A DNA stretch of 64,000 nucleotides from Epiperipatus broadwayi (Eukaryota; Onychophora; Udeonychophora; Euonychophora; Peripatidae): positions 3,664,572 to 3,728,571 of the forward strand of contig JAQFVV010006238.1 in the NCBI GenBank assembly GCA_028023455.1. Direction: 5' to 3'. The notes below the pieces were generated by a model. That model ran no database searches, was not told the DNA's origin, and saw nothing but the letters and a program-made list of their open reading frames with translations. Positions 1 through 11,639 of this stretch are shown piece by piece (within the stretch, counting starts at the first letter, position 1; every line of letters begins with the position of its first letter). The position numbers were made by a program, and so were the translations under genes.

Positions 1-540
1 TGTAGAACCAAAACCATAATTTATAAATGAAAGGAAGTCCAATCGGTCGTCCATCAAATGTAAACTGATAAAAGTAAAGGTTTTAAATTTTATTTAAACA
101 TAAACACACGCGCGCGAAAAAAAAAACAACAACACTTCTCCCAATAATTGTTTTCGGCAATCAAATGTAAACCTATCAAAGTAACGTAAATTATTATTTA
201 AAGATCCATTATAAAACCCCGCTCTCTCTTGAATTTTGTCAATCCAATTTTACAAAAACAGTAATATTATTATTTTTTTTTTTTAAAAAAAAACAAATTA
301 CTATTTGAATACACACCAAAAAAGACCCTTTGGTAAAAAAAAAAAAAAACTATTATTATCCCATTGTCAAAAATATTATTTGGGAAAAATAATTCAGAAA
401 CGAAAAAAAGTAAACGTTGTAAACAAACCAAAAAAAAGAGTCAATATTAATAGAGAATCGCTATCCCGGGAACTATATATTAATGTGTTTTTCAGTTAGA
501 AATCGCGCCTCTGGCGGCTGACACGAAGGATCAGATGACA
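1..540. other. AT-rich non-coding stretch
   Basis: No gene is recognised. The stretch holds poly-A and poly-T runs and a short CG dinucleotide run near 109-116. A lysine-rich open frame at 305-499 is what A-rich DNA gives by chance. Confidence 0.6.
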
Positions 541-612
541 ACCTTTATAACTTACAAGCTTAAGAGTATGGGGTCATGTGATCTATGACTCTTATTTTGA
601 CTATTTACTGTC
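541..612 (-). repeat. dispersed repeat, shared with 57.15-57.21 kb
   Basis: This segment is close to the reverse complement of 57147-57211. Both contain the block TCACATGACC followed by a stretch ending in CTTAAGCTTGTAAGTTATAA. At 57 kb the block lies beside a foldback hairpin, so this may be a fragment of the same family. The left edge is uncertain. Confidence 0.6.
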
Positions 613-1190
613 CTATACTCTTCACATGTAACTGCATTCTTCTTTTTAGCAATTGGAATCATTATAATCCTTAAATCATCTTCAGGCCAAACTCCACTAT
701 CATATATCAAATTGCAAAGTCCAACTATTTCCTACATAGTAAATTTCTATTTTTTAAAAAGTTATTGAATCAAATCCAATAGCCTTATCATTCTTCATTT
801 GTATAATTGACTTTATTACTTCATCTGGTAATATCTTAATATTTTCTTCATTTTCAAGTTCTTAATTAATTGAATTATTTTCTTTTTTAAATAGACACTA
901 AAGATATTCTTCCCATCTTTTAAATATATCATTGCTATCAATTAATCTCTTTCCATTCTTATCCACAATTTCACTTGCTAACCATGTCTTTTCCTCCTGA
1001 CATTTCTAATTCTATTAAATACCAAATCATATCCTTTCACCTGCATTTCTATCTCTCTGCATTCTTGTTCCAACTATTTTGCTTTTACTAAATCTGTCTC
1101 TCTTTTTAGCTCATTATTAATCTTTCTATACACATTTTGGCCTTCTTCAGTATTGATATTCTTCCATCTTCTCTGTACTTCCATGCGTGT
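612..1190 (-). pseudogene. LINE reverse transcriptase, N-terminal part, decayed
   Basis: Read on the minus strand, three frames together give a recognisable start of a non-LTR reverse transcriptase. One stretch reads EKTWLASEIVDKNGKRLI and runs on to a frame containing MKNDKAIGFDSITF, which corresponds to the usual KAPGxDGI box. Then comes GVWPEDDLRIIMIPIAKKKN followed by CEEYRTV, matching the LINE segment ahead of the RPISL-like box. Several stops and frameshifts separate the pieces, so it is dead. The catalytic palm (xxDD) is absent because the copy stops at about 612. The clade cannot be fixed; it differs from the RTE-like copy at 26.4 kb. Confidence 0.75.
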
Positions 1191-1774
1191 ATGGAGTGGT
1201 CACCTGTATATTCATGATTTATGCAATTTTCCTGGTTGTATATTTCAACTGATAGTTTTTTTATCAGCTGTAGTCTGATGTGTAATATTTCTGTAGCACC
1301 AGTGCACGCTTTCTTAAGACGTGTATATACAGGTTAAGATAATTATTTTAGTTGCTTGTAATTAGTGTACTCAGAATTTCTTCTTTTTTTAAAACAAAGC
1401 ATTTTTTTAAAATTTTCATTATGTTGTTTCTATTTTTGGTAGTAAATAATAATAAAATAGACGTTTAAGGATTATCAGGAAAATATCAACCAAAAAGAAA
1501 TACTGTCCAAAATTGCTTTTAATTTTTGTTCTTATTTTATTTTAAGAAGCCTGGTTTCTTCGACATTTTGTTGCACCATTTATGAATCTTAAAACAAGAA
1601 TTAATATTTAGACATTTTTATTTTGATTATTTATTTATTTTGTTTGAATTTCAGACTTTGGAAATAAATTTACTTAAATTTTTTGTTAACACGACCTCAG
1701 AAAACATCAAAAAACATAAATAACTATAAGAAAATAGAAGCTTTCAGAAAAAATGTGTAGAAAAATTTGCTTTT

Positions 1775-1867
1775 TTTTTTATATGTCAAATGCGTTGACT
1801 GGGAAGCGAACTTGGGCCAGCTGCTTGGAAGGCAGCTATGCTAACCACTAGGCTACCAACGCTTGAC
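1775..1867 (-). mobile_element. mini-SINE, tRNA-like, about 93 bp
   Basis: Reading minus, TGTCAA is followed by a tRNA-like cloverleaf with A-box-like GTAGCCTAGTGG and B-box-like GTTCGCTTCCC, then TTTGACATAT and a poly-A tail (the T run 1771-1780). Imperfect duplications of 14 bp flank it (1761-1774 and 1868-1881, 12 of 14 matching). It sits inside the hAT coding region, so it landed after or during decay of that transposon. Confidence 0.85.
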
Positions 1868-2156
1868 AAAAATGTACTTTTATTGACAACAATGGAAAGT
1901 TTTTGTCTTATTTGTAAAATTACAATTGCAAACTACAAAGTAAGCAATTTACGTCAACATTATGAAGTAAATTGCCCTCTACATTTCAACTTAATATCCA
2001 CACAATTCAAAATTGCGATCAGAAAACAACAAGTACTTATGTCCTCTTTTAGTCACAAAGATGACAGAGCCATCAAAGCTAGTTTTTTGGTAGCTTGGAA
2101 TATTGTTCATACCAAATGTTCATATGGAGAAGGAAAATTTATTAAAAGAAATGTGA

Positions 2157-3358
2157 ATAAGCATTTATTTTTATATGACGCTATGCATACAATTGTATAC
2201 ATTCAAAGATCAGCCTTTCAAGCTAATTGTGCATGCGTCTTCTGGAGTGTTAAATAATAAATGACTACTTCACTCCACAATACAAGATATAATATTCATT
2301 AAGGCTGTAGCCTCAAGCACATGCATATAAAATGCGATAGTAGGAACCTCTACAAGATATAGTATTTATGCAGGAATAAAAGGAATCCTCTTATTCATAC
2401 TACTCAAATTCTTTTATATGAGCAAATCTGAAGTACTGTTGAGTAAAGCGTGAGAATAGAATTCTAACTTTAAATTACTATCTACGATGTTGGAATGAAT
2501 GACGTCGGTGAAATTGTCTAGAATTTACTAAACGTCACTCTAAGTGAAACTTAATTATAAGTAAATAAGCATTTATTTTTATATGACGCTATGCATACAA
2601 TTGTATACATTCAAAGATCAGCCTTTCAAGCTAATTGTGCATGCGTCTTCTGTGAGTGCTAAATAATAAATGAATACTTCACTCCACAATACAAGATATA
2701 GTATTTATGTAGGAATAAAAGGAATCCTCTTATTCCTACGACTCAAATTCTTTTATATGAGCAAATCTGAAGTATTGTTGAGTAAAGCATGAGAATAGAA
2801 TTCTCACTTTAAATTACTATCTACGATGTTGGAATGAATGACGTTGGTGAAATTGTCTAGGATTTGCTTATATAAAAGAATTTGAGTCGTAGGAATAAGA
2901 GGATTCCTTTTATTCCTGCATAAATACTATATCTTATACTGTGGAGTGAAATATTCATTTATTATTTAACACTCGCAGAAGACACATGCACAATTAGCTT
3001 GAAAGGCTGATCTTTGAATGTATACAATTGTATGCATAGCGTCATATAAAAATAAATGCTTATTTACTTATAATTAAGTTTCACTTAGAGTGACGTTTAG
3101 TAAATTCTAGACAATTTCACCGACGTCATTCATTCCAACATCATAGATAGTAATTTAAAGTGAAAATTCTATTCTCACGCTTTCCTCAACAGTACTTCAG
3201 ATTTGCTCATATAAAAGAATTTGAGTCGTAGGAATAAGAGGATTCCTTTTATTCCTGCATAAATACTATATCTTGTATTGTGGAGTGAAGTATTCATTTA
3301 TTATTTAACACTCGCAGAAGACGCATGCACAATTAGCTTGAAAGGCTGATCTTTGAAT
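2157..3358. repeat. 335-bp monomer array, two forward then inverted copies
   Basis: Two head-to-tail copies start near 2155 and 2562; the first carries an extra insert of about 72 bp near 2303-2378. At about 2872 the array flips and the reverse complement of the same monomer runs to about 3358 (copies in phase at 2872 and 3207, giving about 335 bp). The array lies inside the hAT coding region, and TAAAAGAAATGTG occurs at both edges (about 2142-2155 and 3361-3374), a likely 13-bp target duplication. No ribozyme core was found in the monomer. Confidence 0.85.
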
Positions 3359-3504
3359 GTATAAAAGAAATGTGGAAAAAGTGGTTAAAGTTTTGGATCC
3401 AGATAATACAAAACTGCATAAATTGATCATACAAATTCCTATGTTTTTGAATTACAAGTGTCAAATTAACTCAACCCACATTTTTGACACAATTCCATTA
3501 AAGA

Positions 3505-3690
3505 TAAATATTTTTCATATAATAAAGATATATATGAGAGATAGTGACCTGGACCAACTGATGAGTGCTGGTTCAGCACAAAGTTCATCTTGGGGGTCAT
3601 TTGTATTTTATTGTATCTTTATATGAATTTAAAAGAATATGTGATAATATTGAGGTTATTTTAATATATTTATAAAGTTATTATGTTATG
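3505..3690 (+). mobile_element. hammerhead element family A, inactive copy, in hAT
   Basis: The conserved block at 3544-3599 has CTGATGA, a perfect stem II (GTGCTG/CAGCAC) and the TTGG side of stem I, but the GAAA box reads AAAG. This removes G12, so cleavage is not expected. Downstream sequence (ATTTGTATTTTATTGTATC) matches the copy at 28.3 kb, showing that the element extends beyond the ribozyme. Outer edges are approximate. Confidence 0.75.
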
Positions 3691-4354
3691 CCATGTAACT
3701 GACCATCATATTAATGAAATTAGTAAACATGTTGAAAATAGTTTGCTTTGAAAAATTGTACAGTATTCAGTTTAGTTCCAATGAGTCTACAGACATTTAG
3801 TATGTTCAACAATTGGTTGTTTTTGTTCACTATGCATCTGCAGATGTAAATGTTAAGAAATGCTAGATTTACTAGTTCTTACCAAAACAACTCATAGTAT
3901 TGATGTCAAAAATGCAGTTGATGAGGTAATGAACAGATTTGAAATGAACAGGTTTGAATTGCCTCGTGATAAACTTGTAAGAAGTTATGACTAACAAAGA
4001 GTCTGCAATGATAAGGAAAAACCTAGGTCTTATTGGTCTTTTAAACAATGATCCTAAAATTCCATGTTCACTGCATAATTCATCATAAGCATCTCATAGC
4101 AAGGTACTTAAAGAACGAAATGTGTGGAAGATTGTTAACAAATGCCCAAACACACTGTCAATTTAATAATTTTTTGAAAGGGTTAAATGATGAAACAGAT
4201 GAATTGCCCAGTAATTTCTCCTTATGGTTTGTCATAAAATGGCTGTCAAATTACAATGTTTTGAGCTGTTTTGTGGAATTTCTAAATCATATTATAACAT
4301 TTTTAAAATGAAAAGGAAAAAAAAAATCCAAAATGAGAAAATGAGCAGTGATAA

Positions 4355-4400
4355 ACTATCCATACAGTAATGGTGATCGTGTGATGTTTAGGGGTTTAAT
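4355..4400 (+). repeat. foldback family F tail remnant
   Basis: CCATACAGTA followed by TGGTGATCGTGTGATGTTTA matches the two ends of family F joined directly, with the middle missing. It interrupts the hAT transposase between its middle and C-terminal parts. Confidence 0.6.
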
Positions 4401-5251
4401 TATAAAATGAAACCTGGCTTTCTGTCTTAATTTAATGTTTCTTACAGACATTATGAAACAATTGCAAACACTTAATTTTGCTTTGCATGAAAAGAGAAAA
4501 ATGATTAGTGATTTGTTACAAATTGTATTTAATTTTGAAGTTAAACTTCGGCTTTTGTGCACAATCTTAAATCCCAAACATTTAAACATTTTCTAGGAGT
4601 AAAAGCAAATATAATTAATATCAAAGAAGAAAAAATAGACGTATATAAAGAAAAATTAGAAAGATTGCAAGCGGATTTCAAATGTAGGTTTGATGATTTG
4701 AAAAGTTTTAAATCCACATTTGTATCTTTTGTGAACCCATATATTTGTGATATTATTGAAGATGGATTTCCAACTTCTGAAATAATACTTGTTGAAAAAA
4801 TGGCTGGTGAATTGGGAGTTATTAGAAGTGAAAAAGGATTAGGGATTGCAAATGGATCACAAATCTAGTTCTCCAATTGAATTTTGGAAACTTGTACCAG
4901 AATCAAATTATCTACACTTAATGACAGCTGTTTGCCATTTAATTTCAATTTTTGATACAACATATTGTTGGGAATTGTTGTACTCCACAGTGAAGTTTGC
5001 AAAGTTGAAATATTGTTTACAGTTGACCAATCAGCATCTCACAGAATTGTTGCAAACAGCTTTAACAAATTATACACCAAATTAGTATTGTATTTTCTTA
5101 TATATTTTATACAGCACTTAAAACTTATATCATATTAATTAAGTTAAATAAAATTGACTATATGTATTTATTTTTGTATATTTAAATAAAATGATGCGGC
5201 TCTTTACAATGTATGAAAAAGCAGCATGTGGATCTCATTGACTTCATGTGT

Positions 5252-5270
5252 GCCCACCCCTGGTATATCA
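5252..5270 (+). mobile_element. hAT right terminal inverted repeat end
   Basis: The reverse complement reads CAGGGGTGGGC, the typical end of hAT terminal inverted repeats, about 170 bp after the transposase stop. The next 8 bases (GTATATCA) would be the 8-bp target duplication. I could not find the left terminus, so the 5' end is lost or diverged. Confidence 0.7.
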
Positions 5271-5609
5271 TTTTATGGCTACAATTGAAATATATTTACA
5301 TCTACTATTTTTGATCATTTCTGCCTTTAATTAAAAAATATATTTTAAAGGAAGACATATTTGAATTTATTATTGTTCATTAAGAGCAATAATCCATTCT
5401 ATTTTAAGCTTACAGAATCAATGGATATTATCTGGAAATATTATTATTATTTTTATTGCTTTTTTTTTTATTATAAAAAGCAATGAATTTGAAACCATTT
5501 ACTCATATATTATTTATACTTATAACCTAAGATTCGAACACCCTAAAGTTTTGAACCGTATCAAATTGTTTTTTGGATTCAAAAACATCTTAAGATATGG
5601 TAACTTGAT
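5271..5609. other. no gene seen
   Basis: AT-rich sequence with short ATT runs near 5440-5450. No coding, RNA or repeat signal was recognised. Confidence 0.5.
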
Positions 5610-5760
5610 ATTATAAAAAAGAGAGTAGAAAGTCACTGGTGGTTAAAAGGTACATTAGATTCAAAGAATCCAGATATACCAAATCCTGACCCAAAATTTC
5701 TCACTAAGCCAGAAACTAGTCTGAAGATATTTATAGATCAGTACTGAATAGGGATTTAAT
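5610..5760 (+). repeat. old family F copy with ribozyme remnant
   Basis: The stretch AAGCCAGAAACTAGTCTG is the 3' half of the family F hammerhead (GAAAC, stem III, GTC). Upstream bases line up loosely with the long copy at 49.5 kb. About 12 bases that should hold the rest of CTGATGA are deleted, so it is inactive. Confidence 0.6.
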
Positions 5761-6171
5761 AAGTACTACCATCCAGAATTTATTGATTACTTAATCTTAC
5801 AATAGAGTAATAAATATAGATAGAGTTCACTGATGAAAAACATTGTGCAAACTAATATCATGATATACTGTATATAGTAGAATACAATTGTATAAAGAAT
5901 ATGAGTTAAGAGTCACTTATAGGTGACTTAGTGTAACTAATGGGGATCCGTTATGGATGAATTCGCTAGTAAAAAGGCTTCCTGTCGTCTTACAATATTA
6001 CAGGATTTAAAAAAAGAGGAAACCAAAGAACAGTTAAAATATATTTCCTCCCACATCTTTTATTTGCCCTGTGCTGTTTATCTAAGTGTTCCTAAATAAA
6101 TGCACAAACGATCATTTTGGAGCTCGAATGTCACGTGATCTCCCAAACTATAATCATTTAATTATTTTTTT
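5761..6171. other. no gene seen
   Basis: AT-rich. Near 6125 a block CTCGAATGTCACGTGATC resembles 59837-59855, so part of it may be a diverged dispersed repeat. Confidence 0.45.
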
Positions 6172-6191
6172 AGGATTCTATTTAGACTTTT

Positions 6192-6301
6192 TTTTTTTTG
6201 TCCGGTGTCAAATCATCGGCCGGGAAGCGAACCCGTGAACCCGGGACAACTGCTTGTAAAGCAGCTGTGCTGTGCTGACCACTCGACCACCAATGCTTGA
6301 C
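6192..6301 (-). mobile_element. mini-SINE, tRNA-like, 110 bp with perfect 20-bp TSD
   Basis: Perfect 20-bp direct repeats (6172-6191 and 6302-6321, AGGATTCTATTTAGACTTTT) bracket a minus-strand tRNA-like unit and its poly-A tail (the T run after 6191). Two small internal duplications are visible, in the D-arm (TGTGC twice) and before the B box. The element is essentially only the tRNA-like part plus tail, far shorter than most SINEs. Confidence 0.92.
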
Positions 6302-6321
6302 AGGATTCTATTTAGACTTTT

Positions 6322-7109
6322 AGTCTCAAAACCTCAACTTTCAAGTAATCACAAAGTGCGGTTTTATCGTATTTCATGTTTATAATTTTAAAATATTTAT
6401 GAAATTCTTTAATTAAGTAATTAAAATGTACTTATTTTGACGTTTTTCAGTTAAGAATACATCTTTAGAAAGATTGAAACTTTCCACGATAATATAATAA
6501 TGATAATAGGTTTTTTTTTTTTTAAAAAAATAATTTTATTAGGATTAAAACATAATTTTTGTAATAGAATTTTTTTTTTTTAATTTTCAAAATGTTCACC
6601 GCGTTACATTTTCTATACCGTCTGTATTATTTTAAATATTACTTTAATACCTTATTTTCTCTATCGAGAACTACTCGTAATCCACAACGCTTTCCTGCTG
6701 GTAGGTAATATAAACAAATTCATTAAAAATGCCATTTAAATACGATGTCAGTTTACGGATAATAGCTGGTGGTCGTAAAAATTTATTTTGGAGAAATTAA
6801 TTTATTAGTAATCATTCATAATTTGATTAAAAGCTGTAAGATGATTGGAAGCAGTTGAAGTAAACTCTTTTTTGTCTAAAAAATCTATAGAAAGAAAGAT
6901 TTTACAATTTACAATAATTTACAAGTTTTTAACCCTTTATTTCATAGAATGATTTAAAATTATTTTTAGACATTTATGTGTGTTCTTATCATAGACTCAC
7001 AGCTATTGAATAGTTTAGGAAAACTTGAGATTCATAGCTATGCACAATCTTTCCATCTTAAAATTAAAAATGCCTTAGACTGAAGCTTGCAGTCCTTGGA
7101 TGATGGCAG
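6322..7109. other. no gene seen
   Basis: AT-rich intergenic sequence with long T runs (6511-6524, 6570-6582). Nothing recognisable. Confidence 0.5.
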
Positions 7110-7560
7110 AGTTATGATACGTTCAGTGCTCAAACTTCTCATGAACTTCCAAGCAATAAACCATTACGGTTTAGGGCATGTGATTCAAGATCCATGGATT
7201 ATGGCTTAACACTATCAATTTTGGTTTTTGAACTTCTTCTAAATGATAAACCATATTATTGTTGTTATTATTTTGATGATGGTGATGATAATGATTATGT
7301 AGAGGAATCATGTAGTGCAGTGATAGAGCATCTGCCTTGCCTATGACTTGTATTCAAATCCAGGCCCAATAAATTTGAAACTTTTTTGACCATGTCTGAG
7401 TTTTTTTAGCTAGCTGATTTATAGCCACTCTACCCTACCAGCTAATATTTGCCAGTAAATAGATATTTTGTTATTTGTAGTTAAAGACTATAAACTAAGG
7501 ATATGAAAAAACCCCTACCCAACTTCTTATTATCTTGCAGTGAGCAAGCTTGGATAATAT
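7110..7560 (+). mobile_element. long tRNA-derived SINE copies, diverged
   Basis: At 7305-7375 a tRNA-like head is visible (GTAGTGCAGTGATAGAGCAT, then a B-box-like TTCAAATCC), followed by a body containing TAGCCACTCTACCC and CCAGTAAATAG. At 7125-7165 the tail of a further copy reads CTCAAACTTCTCATGAACTT and then GCAATAAACCATT. Related pieces occur at 10.7, 11.6-12.1, 22, 25.3, 53 and 56.8 kb. Boundaries are approximate. Confidence 0.55.
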
Positions 7561-8334
7561 TTTCTCCTTTACTGTTTTTCTATAAGAGGTCTGCTTCATG
7601 CAGTGCGAAATTTAAAGACTGTGTGGAGTAGGTATTGAACTAGCACTTTTAAATACTTGAGGAATTGTTTAATTGCTGATGAAATGTGAGTAAAGTTTTA
7701 ATAGTTAGGCAGATAGTTTTTTTAAATGTTTAGTTAGAAAAATAGATACTAAATGATTTATTTAGAATAGTTAAGAAAAAGGAATGTAAGGTTTCAGACA
7801 TGTGGATTGAAGACTAATGGAAAGATGTTATATGTGTAATAAGAATAAAAGGAATGGGTTTAAAGTGGAATATTTTTTTGATGAAATTGATTAATGATCT
7901 TAAAAATGGATATAATTGTTAATGCTTGAAGAATAGAATAAGATAAATGTAGACTTAGGCAAAATAATGATAATTGCATAGAAGACTAGATTTATTTCTG
8001 TATTTATGTTTTTATTATTTCCATGAAAATCTTTTAATTGTACATATATATTTTCAAGTTTTCTTATCTCAATACATTCTTCATCTTAGTTCAATCATAT
8101 TGCAATCATCCACATCCCAGAAATAACACTAACTTCTTTTACTCTGGATGCACTTTTAAAACACACAGTTCACTTTTTTTTTCAAGCAAGTAAACTTACA
8201 TAGCTCATATTGGAATTTTTAACTTCATGTACTCTTTTTTTGGATATACTTATAATGTCATATATATATTGAAAAGTTCTATTTCATCATAATTTTCTGA
8301 AACTTGACTAGACATGTAAAAAAGATAAATAATC
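7561..8334. other. no gene seen
   Basis: AT-rich sequence without coding signal. Confidence 0.5.
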
Positions 8335-8405
8335 GCCAGGACATGCATTTTGTGCTGAACCATCACTCATCAGTTGGCTCAGATCACAATCTTTTATATA
8401 TATTT
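8335..8405 (-). mobile_element. hammerhead element family A, inactive copy
   Basis: The minus strand has CTGATGA, a mostly paired stem II and a palindromic TGCA stem III, but G12 of the GAAA box is replaced (CAAAATGC). Stem I pairing is also weaker. Treat it as a dead copy. Confidence 0.7.
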
Positions 8406-10357
8406 TTATAAATTGTTTAGGAATTTTTAAATAGAAATTTACTATAGTTTGACTGCAAGTATCAAATTTTTTGAACTCACACCTTTGCCATAAACTACTT
8501 TATAAAATTATATTAATGATTATGAATTGCATAGATGACAAAATTTATTTATGTATTCATATTTTTTTATTTCCATGAAAATCTTTTAATTATATATATA
8601 TGAAAATTATTAATTAAACATCACATGTGTAATGATTTTCTTACTATTAATTTAAATTTATTTTATGTAGAAATTTCCATGACATTTCAAGCAACAGTCT
8701 TTGATGAAAAAATAACCAATAGTCTGTTCCATCAGTGTTTCTATCAATAATTGATATTATCAGCAGCCTGAAAAGTAATTGAGATCCCTCTAAACATAAA
8801 ACATAATTTTTATTGAGTCTCAGTTTCAATATTATAAAAATCGGGTTTAATTAAAAGCTCTTCCTTATCAATTAGCATTGAACCAAATTATCGTGAAATT
8901 TATTCAAAGTTTAATATCCAATTGAATATTGTAATTGAGGTTAAATAGAAATTGCATTACTATGTTAGTGGGGACTCAATTATTTTTCAGCTATTAATGA
9001 TGTTAGTTATTGAGAGAAATATATGTGCAACAGATGTAGGTCATTTTTTATCAAATTTTACCACTTAAGAAAATTGTGGAAAATTTTTGTAGAGGGCGTA
9101 ATTAAAATTAACATTAATAATAATATATATATATAATTTTTGTTCAAAACAAAGTCAGGATTTACAAGAGTTACCATGACTACATAATGTATTTTATTAT
9201 TATTATTAAAAGTAGATATTCATTGCTTTCCATCTTTTATTTTAAAGCTTGAAATATAAAAGTGAAATTGTAAACCTTAAGTATGTACTGAAATCGGTGC
9301 AATGTTCTTGGTGAATCTTAAGTATGAATAAAGGATAATTGCTGGATAACTTAAGTGTGAAATTATGCTTTATATTGAAAAAGGCAAATAATTAAACATT
9401 AATTTGAAGATGCATTACAATGTAGTATCTATTAATTATTGATGTGTAACATGGAAAGATCCAGGAATTGTTTCAATTATAATAAGATATCTTTACTTGG
9501 GTGTATACTATATTTTTATCAAAAGATCAAAGCTGCTCATAGATAACTTATAATCAAGTTTATTATAATTTATAATTACTGATTTAGTGCCAATTGTGTG
9601 TGGTTAAACAGAAAAGTGCACTTGATTTTAAAATTGTAGAACATTTAAAAGAATTTAAGTTCTTAATTTGAATAAGGATAATTGGAGTAAAATATAGTTT
9701 CTGATCAAAAGTGGTGTAAAGCATAATAATAAAATCCTGATATTTAAGAGCTAATCTGAAAATCTGTTGGCATTACCAAACTACTTTTATTGATTGCCCA
9801 TGCTTGCATAATGATACAAAAATTGGGCAGAATTTATTTTATGTTAAGGAAAAATTAAGTCAGGAATATTAGGTTAAATAAACATTTTTTTTCTTGCTAA
9901 AGTTCCCATGTTAGAATATGGCCTAATTGTTAAGTACCTCTCATACTATCAGTCTTTATGTTGCATTAACTATATCAATAGAAGCAATTAAAAGTAAAAA
10001 ACTGATGTTAAACAAGAATGATTACCACCTCCAACTTACATTTTCAGTTTTTATGACAAGAGTCTTCAAGATGGTTATTAGTTGGCTTCTTAAAGCAGAC
10101 ATATAAGATGCAAGACTAGTTGGATAGTGGGTTTTTCAAAAATTTAAACTAATTAAAAATAAAACAAGAATGTCTTTCATTTCTAGATTTATAGTATGTT
10201 GATGGTTATGCTACTTTTAACAGTTTAATTAAAAGATGATCTACAAAATGGTTTTAATGCATGTAAAAAAATTAATTAATGTTTCAAAAATTCTTGATCT
10301 TTATTAGCCAGTGATGAAAGAAAATTTGGACAGTTAACAATTTAAGAATGAGACTCA
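8406..10357. other. no gene seen
   Basis: About 2 kb of AT-rich DNA. A short open frame at 8647-8829 has no recognisable similarity and no splice or start context. Confidence 0.5.
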
Positions 10358-10372
10358 AGAGTAAACATTTTA

Positions 10373-10671
10373 AAACAGGCAAAACTCACTATATGTATTG
10401 CCACACACAGCAAGCTAGAGCAATCAGTGGATGCCAGAAGGCTTGTGCATAAAATCCCCATCTAGTGCCTACTCATCCAATATCCCCAGACTAGTTTCTG
10501 GCTTGTGGCCTTTGTCAGTGAGGAGCTTTGGATCTGAGAGCACTGCACAAGCCTTCTGGCATCCATTGATTACTCTAGCTTGCTGTGTGTGGCAATACAT
10601 ATAGTGAGTTTTGCCTGTTTTAACAACAGTTATGCGCAAGCATAAGAGGTGGTGATTATGTGATGTTTATT
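10373..10671 (-). mobile_element. foldback element family F, 299 bp, 15-bp TSD
   Basis: The outer arms (AAACAGGCAAAACTC to GGATGCCAGAAGGCTTGTGC, about 85 bp) are repeated inverted at the right side. A central block contains a minus-strand hammerhead at 10475-10533. Stem I pairs perfectly (ATCCAA with TTGGAT, CCTCA with TGGGG), but the first core box reads CTGACAA, so G8 is lost and this copy should not cleave. Direct repeats AGAGTAAACATTTTA (10358-10372 and 10672-10686) mark the insertion. The right end carries the family tail ending GTGATGTTTA. Confidence 0.88.
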
Positions 10672-10689
10672 AGAGTAAACATTTTATGG

Positions 10690-10815
10690 ACCTTTTAAAT
10701 CGAAAGGCTGGCTTAGAAATTCGAATGCCAAAGTGCCTGAACTGGAATCAATCTGAGGATCTTATAATCCATAATCTGATACTTCTACTATTACACTAAA
10801 CCATGTGGGGAATAA
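10690..10815 (-). mobile_element. tRNA-derived SINE fragment
   Basis: The minus strand gives a head-like ATGGTTTAGTGTAATAGTAG and then GATTGATTCCAGTTC (B-box-like), matching the copy at 56.8 kb. The tail is missing. Confidence 0.5.
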
Positions 10816-11639
10816 GTTTAGATATTAAAGTACTATATTGACTCCAATGTGCTGCTGTTTCATTTAACAATAGTATAACTTTTACAGCCAATATAATTGT
10901 GTATAGAACTGTTATTCTGTCCAGTTTATTGTATAGAAATGAGAATTGTATCCTCTATCATTAGGCATTAGAAAATTTTTATTTTTATTTAAGAATGCTC
11001 CTTAAATGTAATGGATTACTAGACTAATGTGTATGTTTTGCTTGAGGATAGAATAAATTGTAGAGCTATAAGTAGGCACAAAGTAAAGTTCATTGCACAA
11101 AGAGTAATACAGTATTAAAGTAAATAGATTGACCACATGAGATATATGTGGATGTACATATGTTTTTTGCAAATTTTAGAAATGTGTTCTTAAAAATTAT
11201 GGAAAAAAAATAAATTCAAAAAAATGAAGTTAGAAATATTCTAAAGTATTGTAAGTATGTGAAGAATATTTTATTCAAAAATGTAAACAAATAGAAAATG
11301 GGATTGCAAATAAAAGATAATAGAGATTTGAAGAGGTATAAAAGTTAAGATGTCTTAAGTAGATAATTACCTAAAGAATAAGGAAGATAAAAAAAGCAAG
11401 AAATAGGAAAAAAAAATCAAACCTAGCTTCACATTTAGAGGGTTAATATAATGTAACCAAATGTTGTTTGCACATTCATAGTCCATATAGAACGAATAAT
11501 TGTTGTAGTTTCACTTGCCTTTGAGGGTCAAAGCAGTATGAAATTGTTGGTATATATTTTTTCTGTGATCACAAAGTTGGTTTTAACTCTACATGGGAAG
11601 TCAGAATTTTTTTCAGTTAGGTGAATATTTCTAATCAAT
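10816..11639. other. no gene seen
   Basis: AT- and purine-rich sequence; nothing recognised. Confidence 0.5.

Larger units (their letters stand above)
1696..5085 (+). pseudogene. hAT transposase (GTF2IRD2/ZBED5-like), broken by insertions
   Basis: Several frames in order match the GTF2IRD2/ZBED5-like group of hAT transposases, which cut and paste DNA. Pieces: ENRSFQKKC (about 1728-1760); a zinc-finger-like CLIC with a NLRQHYE histidine region (1897-1960); AIKASFLVAWNIVHTKCSYG (2070-2130); NVEKVVKVLDPDNTKLHK (3367-3430); IQFSSNESTDI then VQQLVVFVHYASADVNV (3765-3855), holding the conserved DESTD-like block; FHVHCIIHHKHLIARYLKNE (4060-4120); LTDIMKQLQTLNFALHEKRK (4440-4500); and the C-terminal dimerisation part FWKLVPESNYLHL to LTNQHLTELL (4885-5060). 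Frameshifts, stops and insertions at 1775-1867, 2157-3358, about 3505-3690 and about 4355-4400 make it non-functional. Family assignment is from remembered motifs. Confidence 0.85.

Noticed and set aside
1200-1695. Left terminus of the hAT element
   Set aside because: No CAGGGG-type end was found in this stretch, so the boundary is left open.
2157-3358. CRISPR-like or regulatory repeat array
   Set aside because: Units are long, head-to-tail then inverted, with no spacers. The context is an insertion in a transposon of an animal genome.
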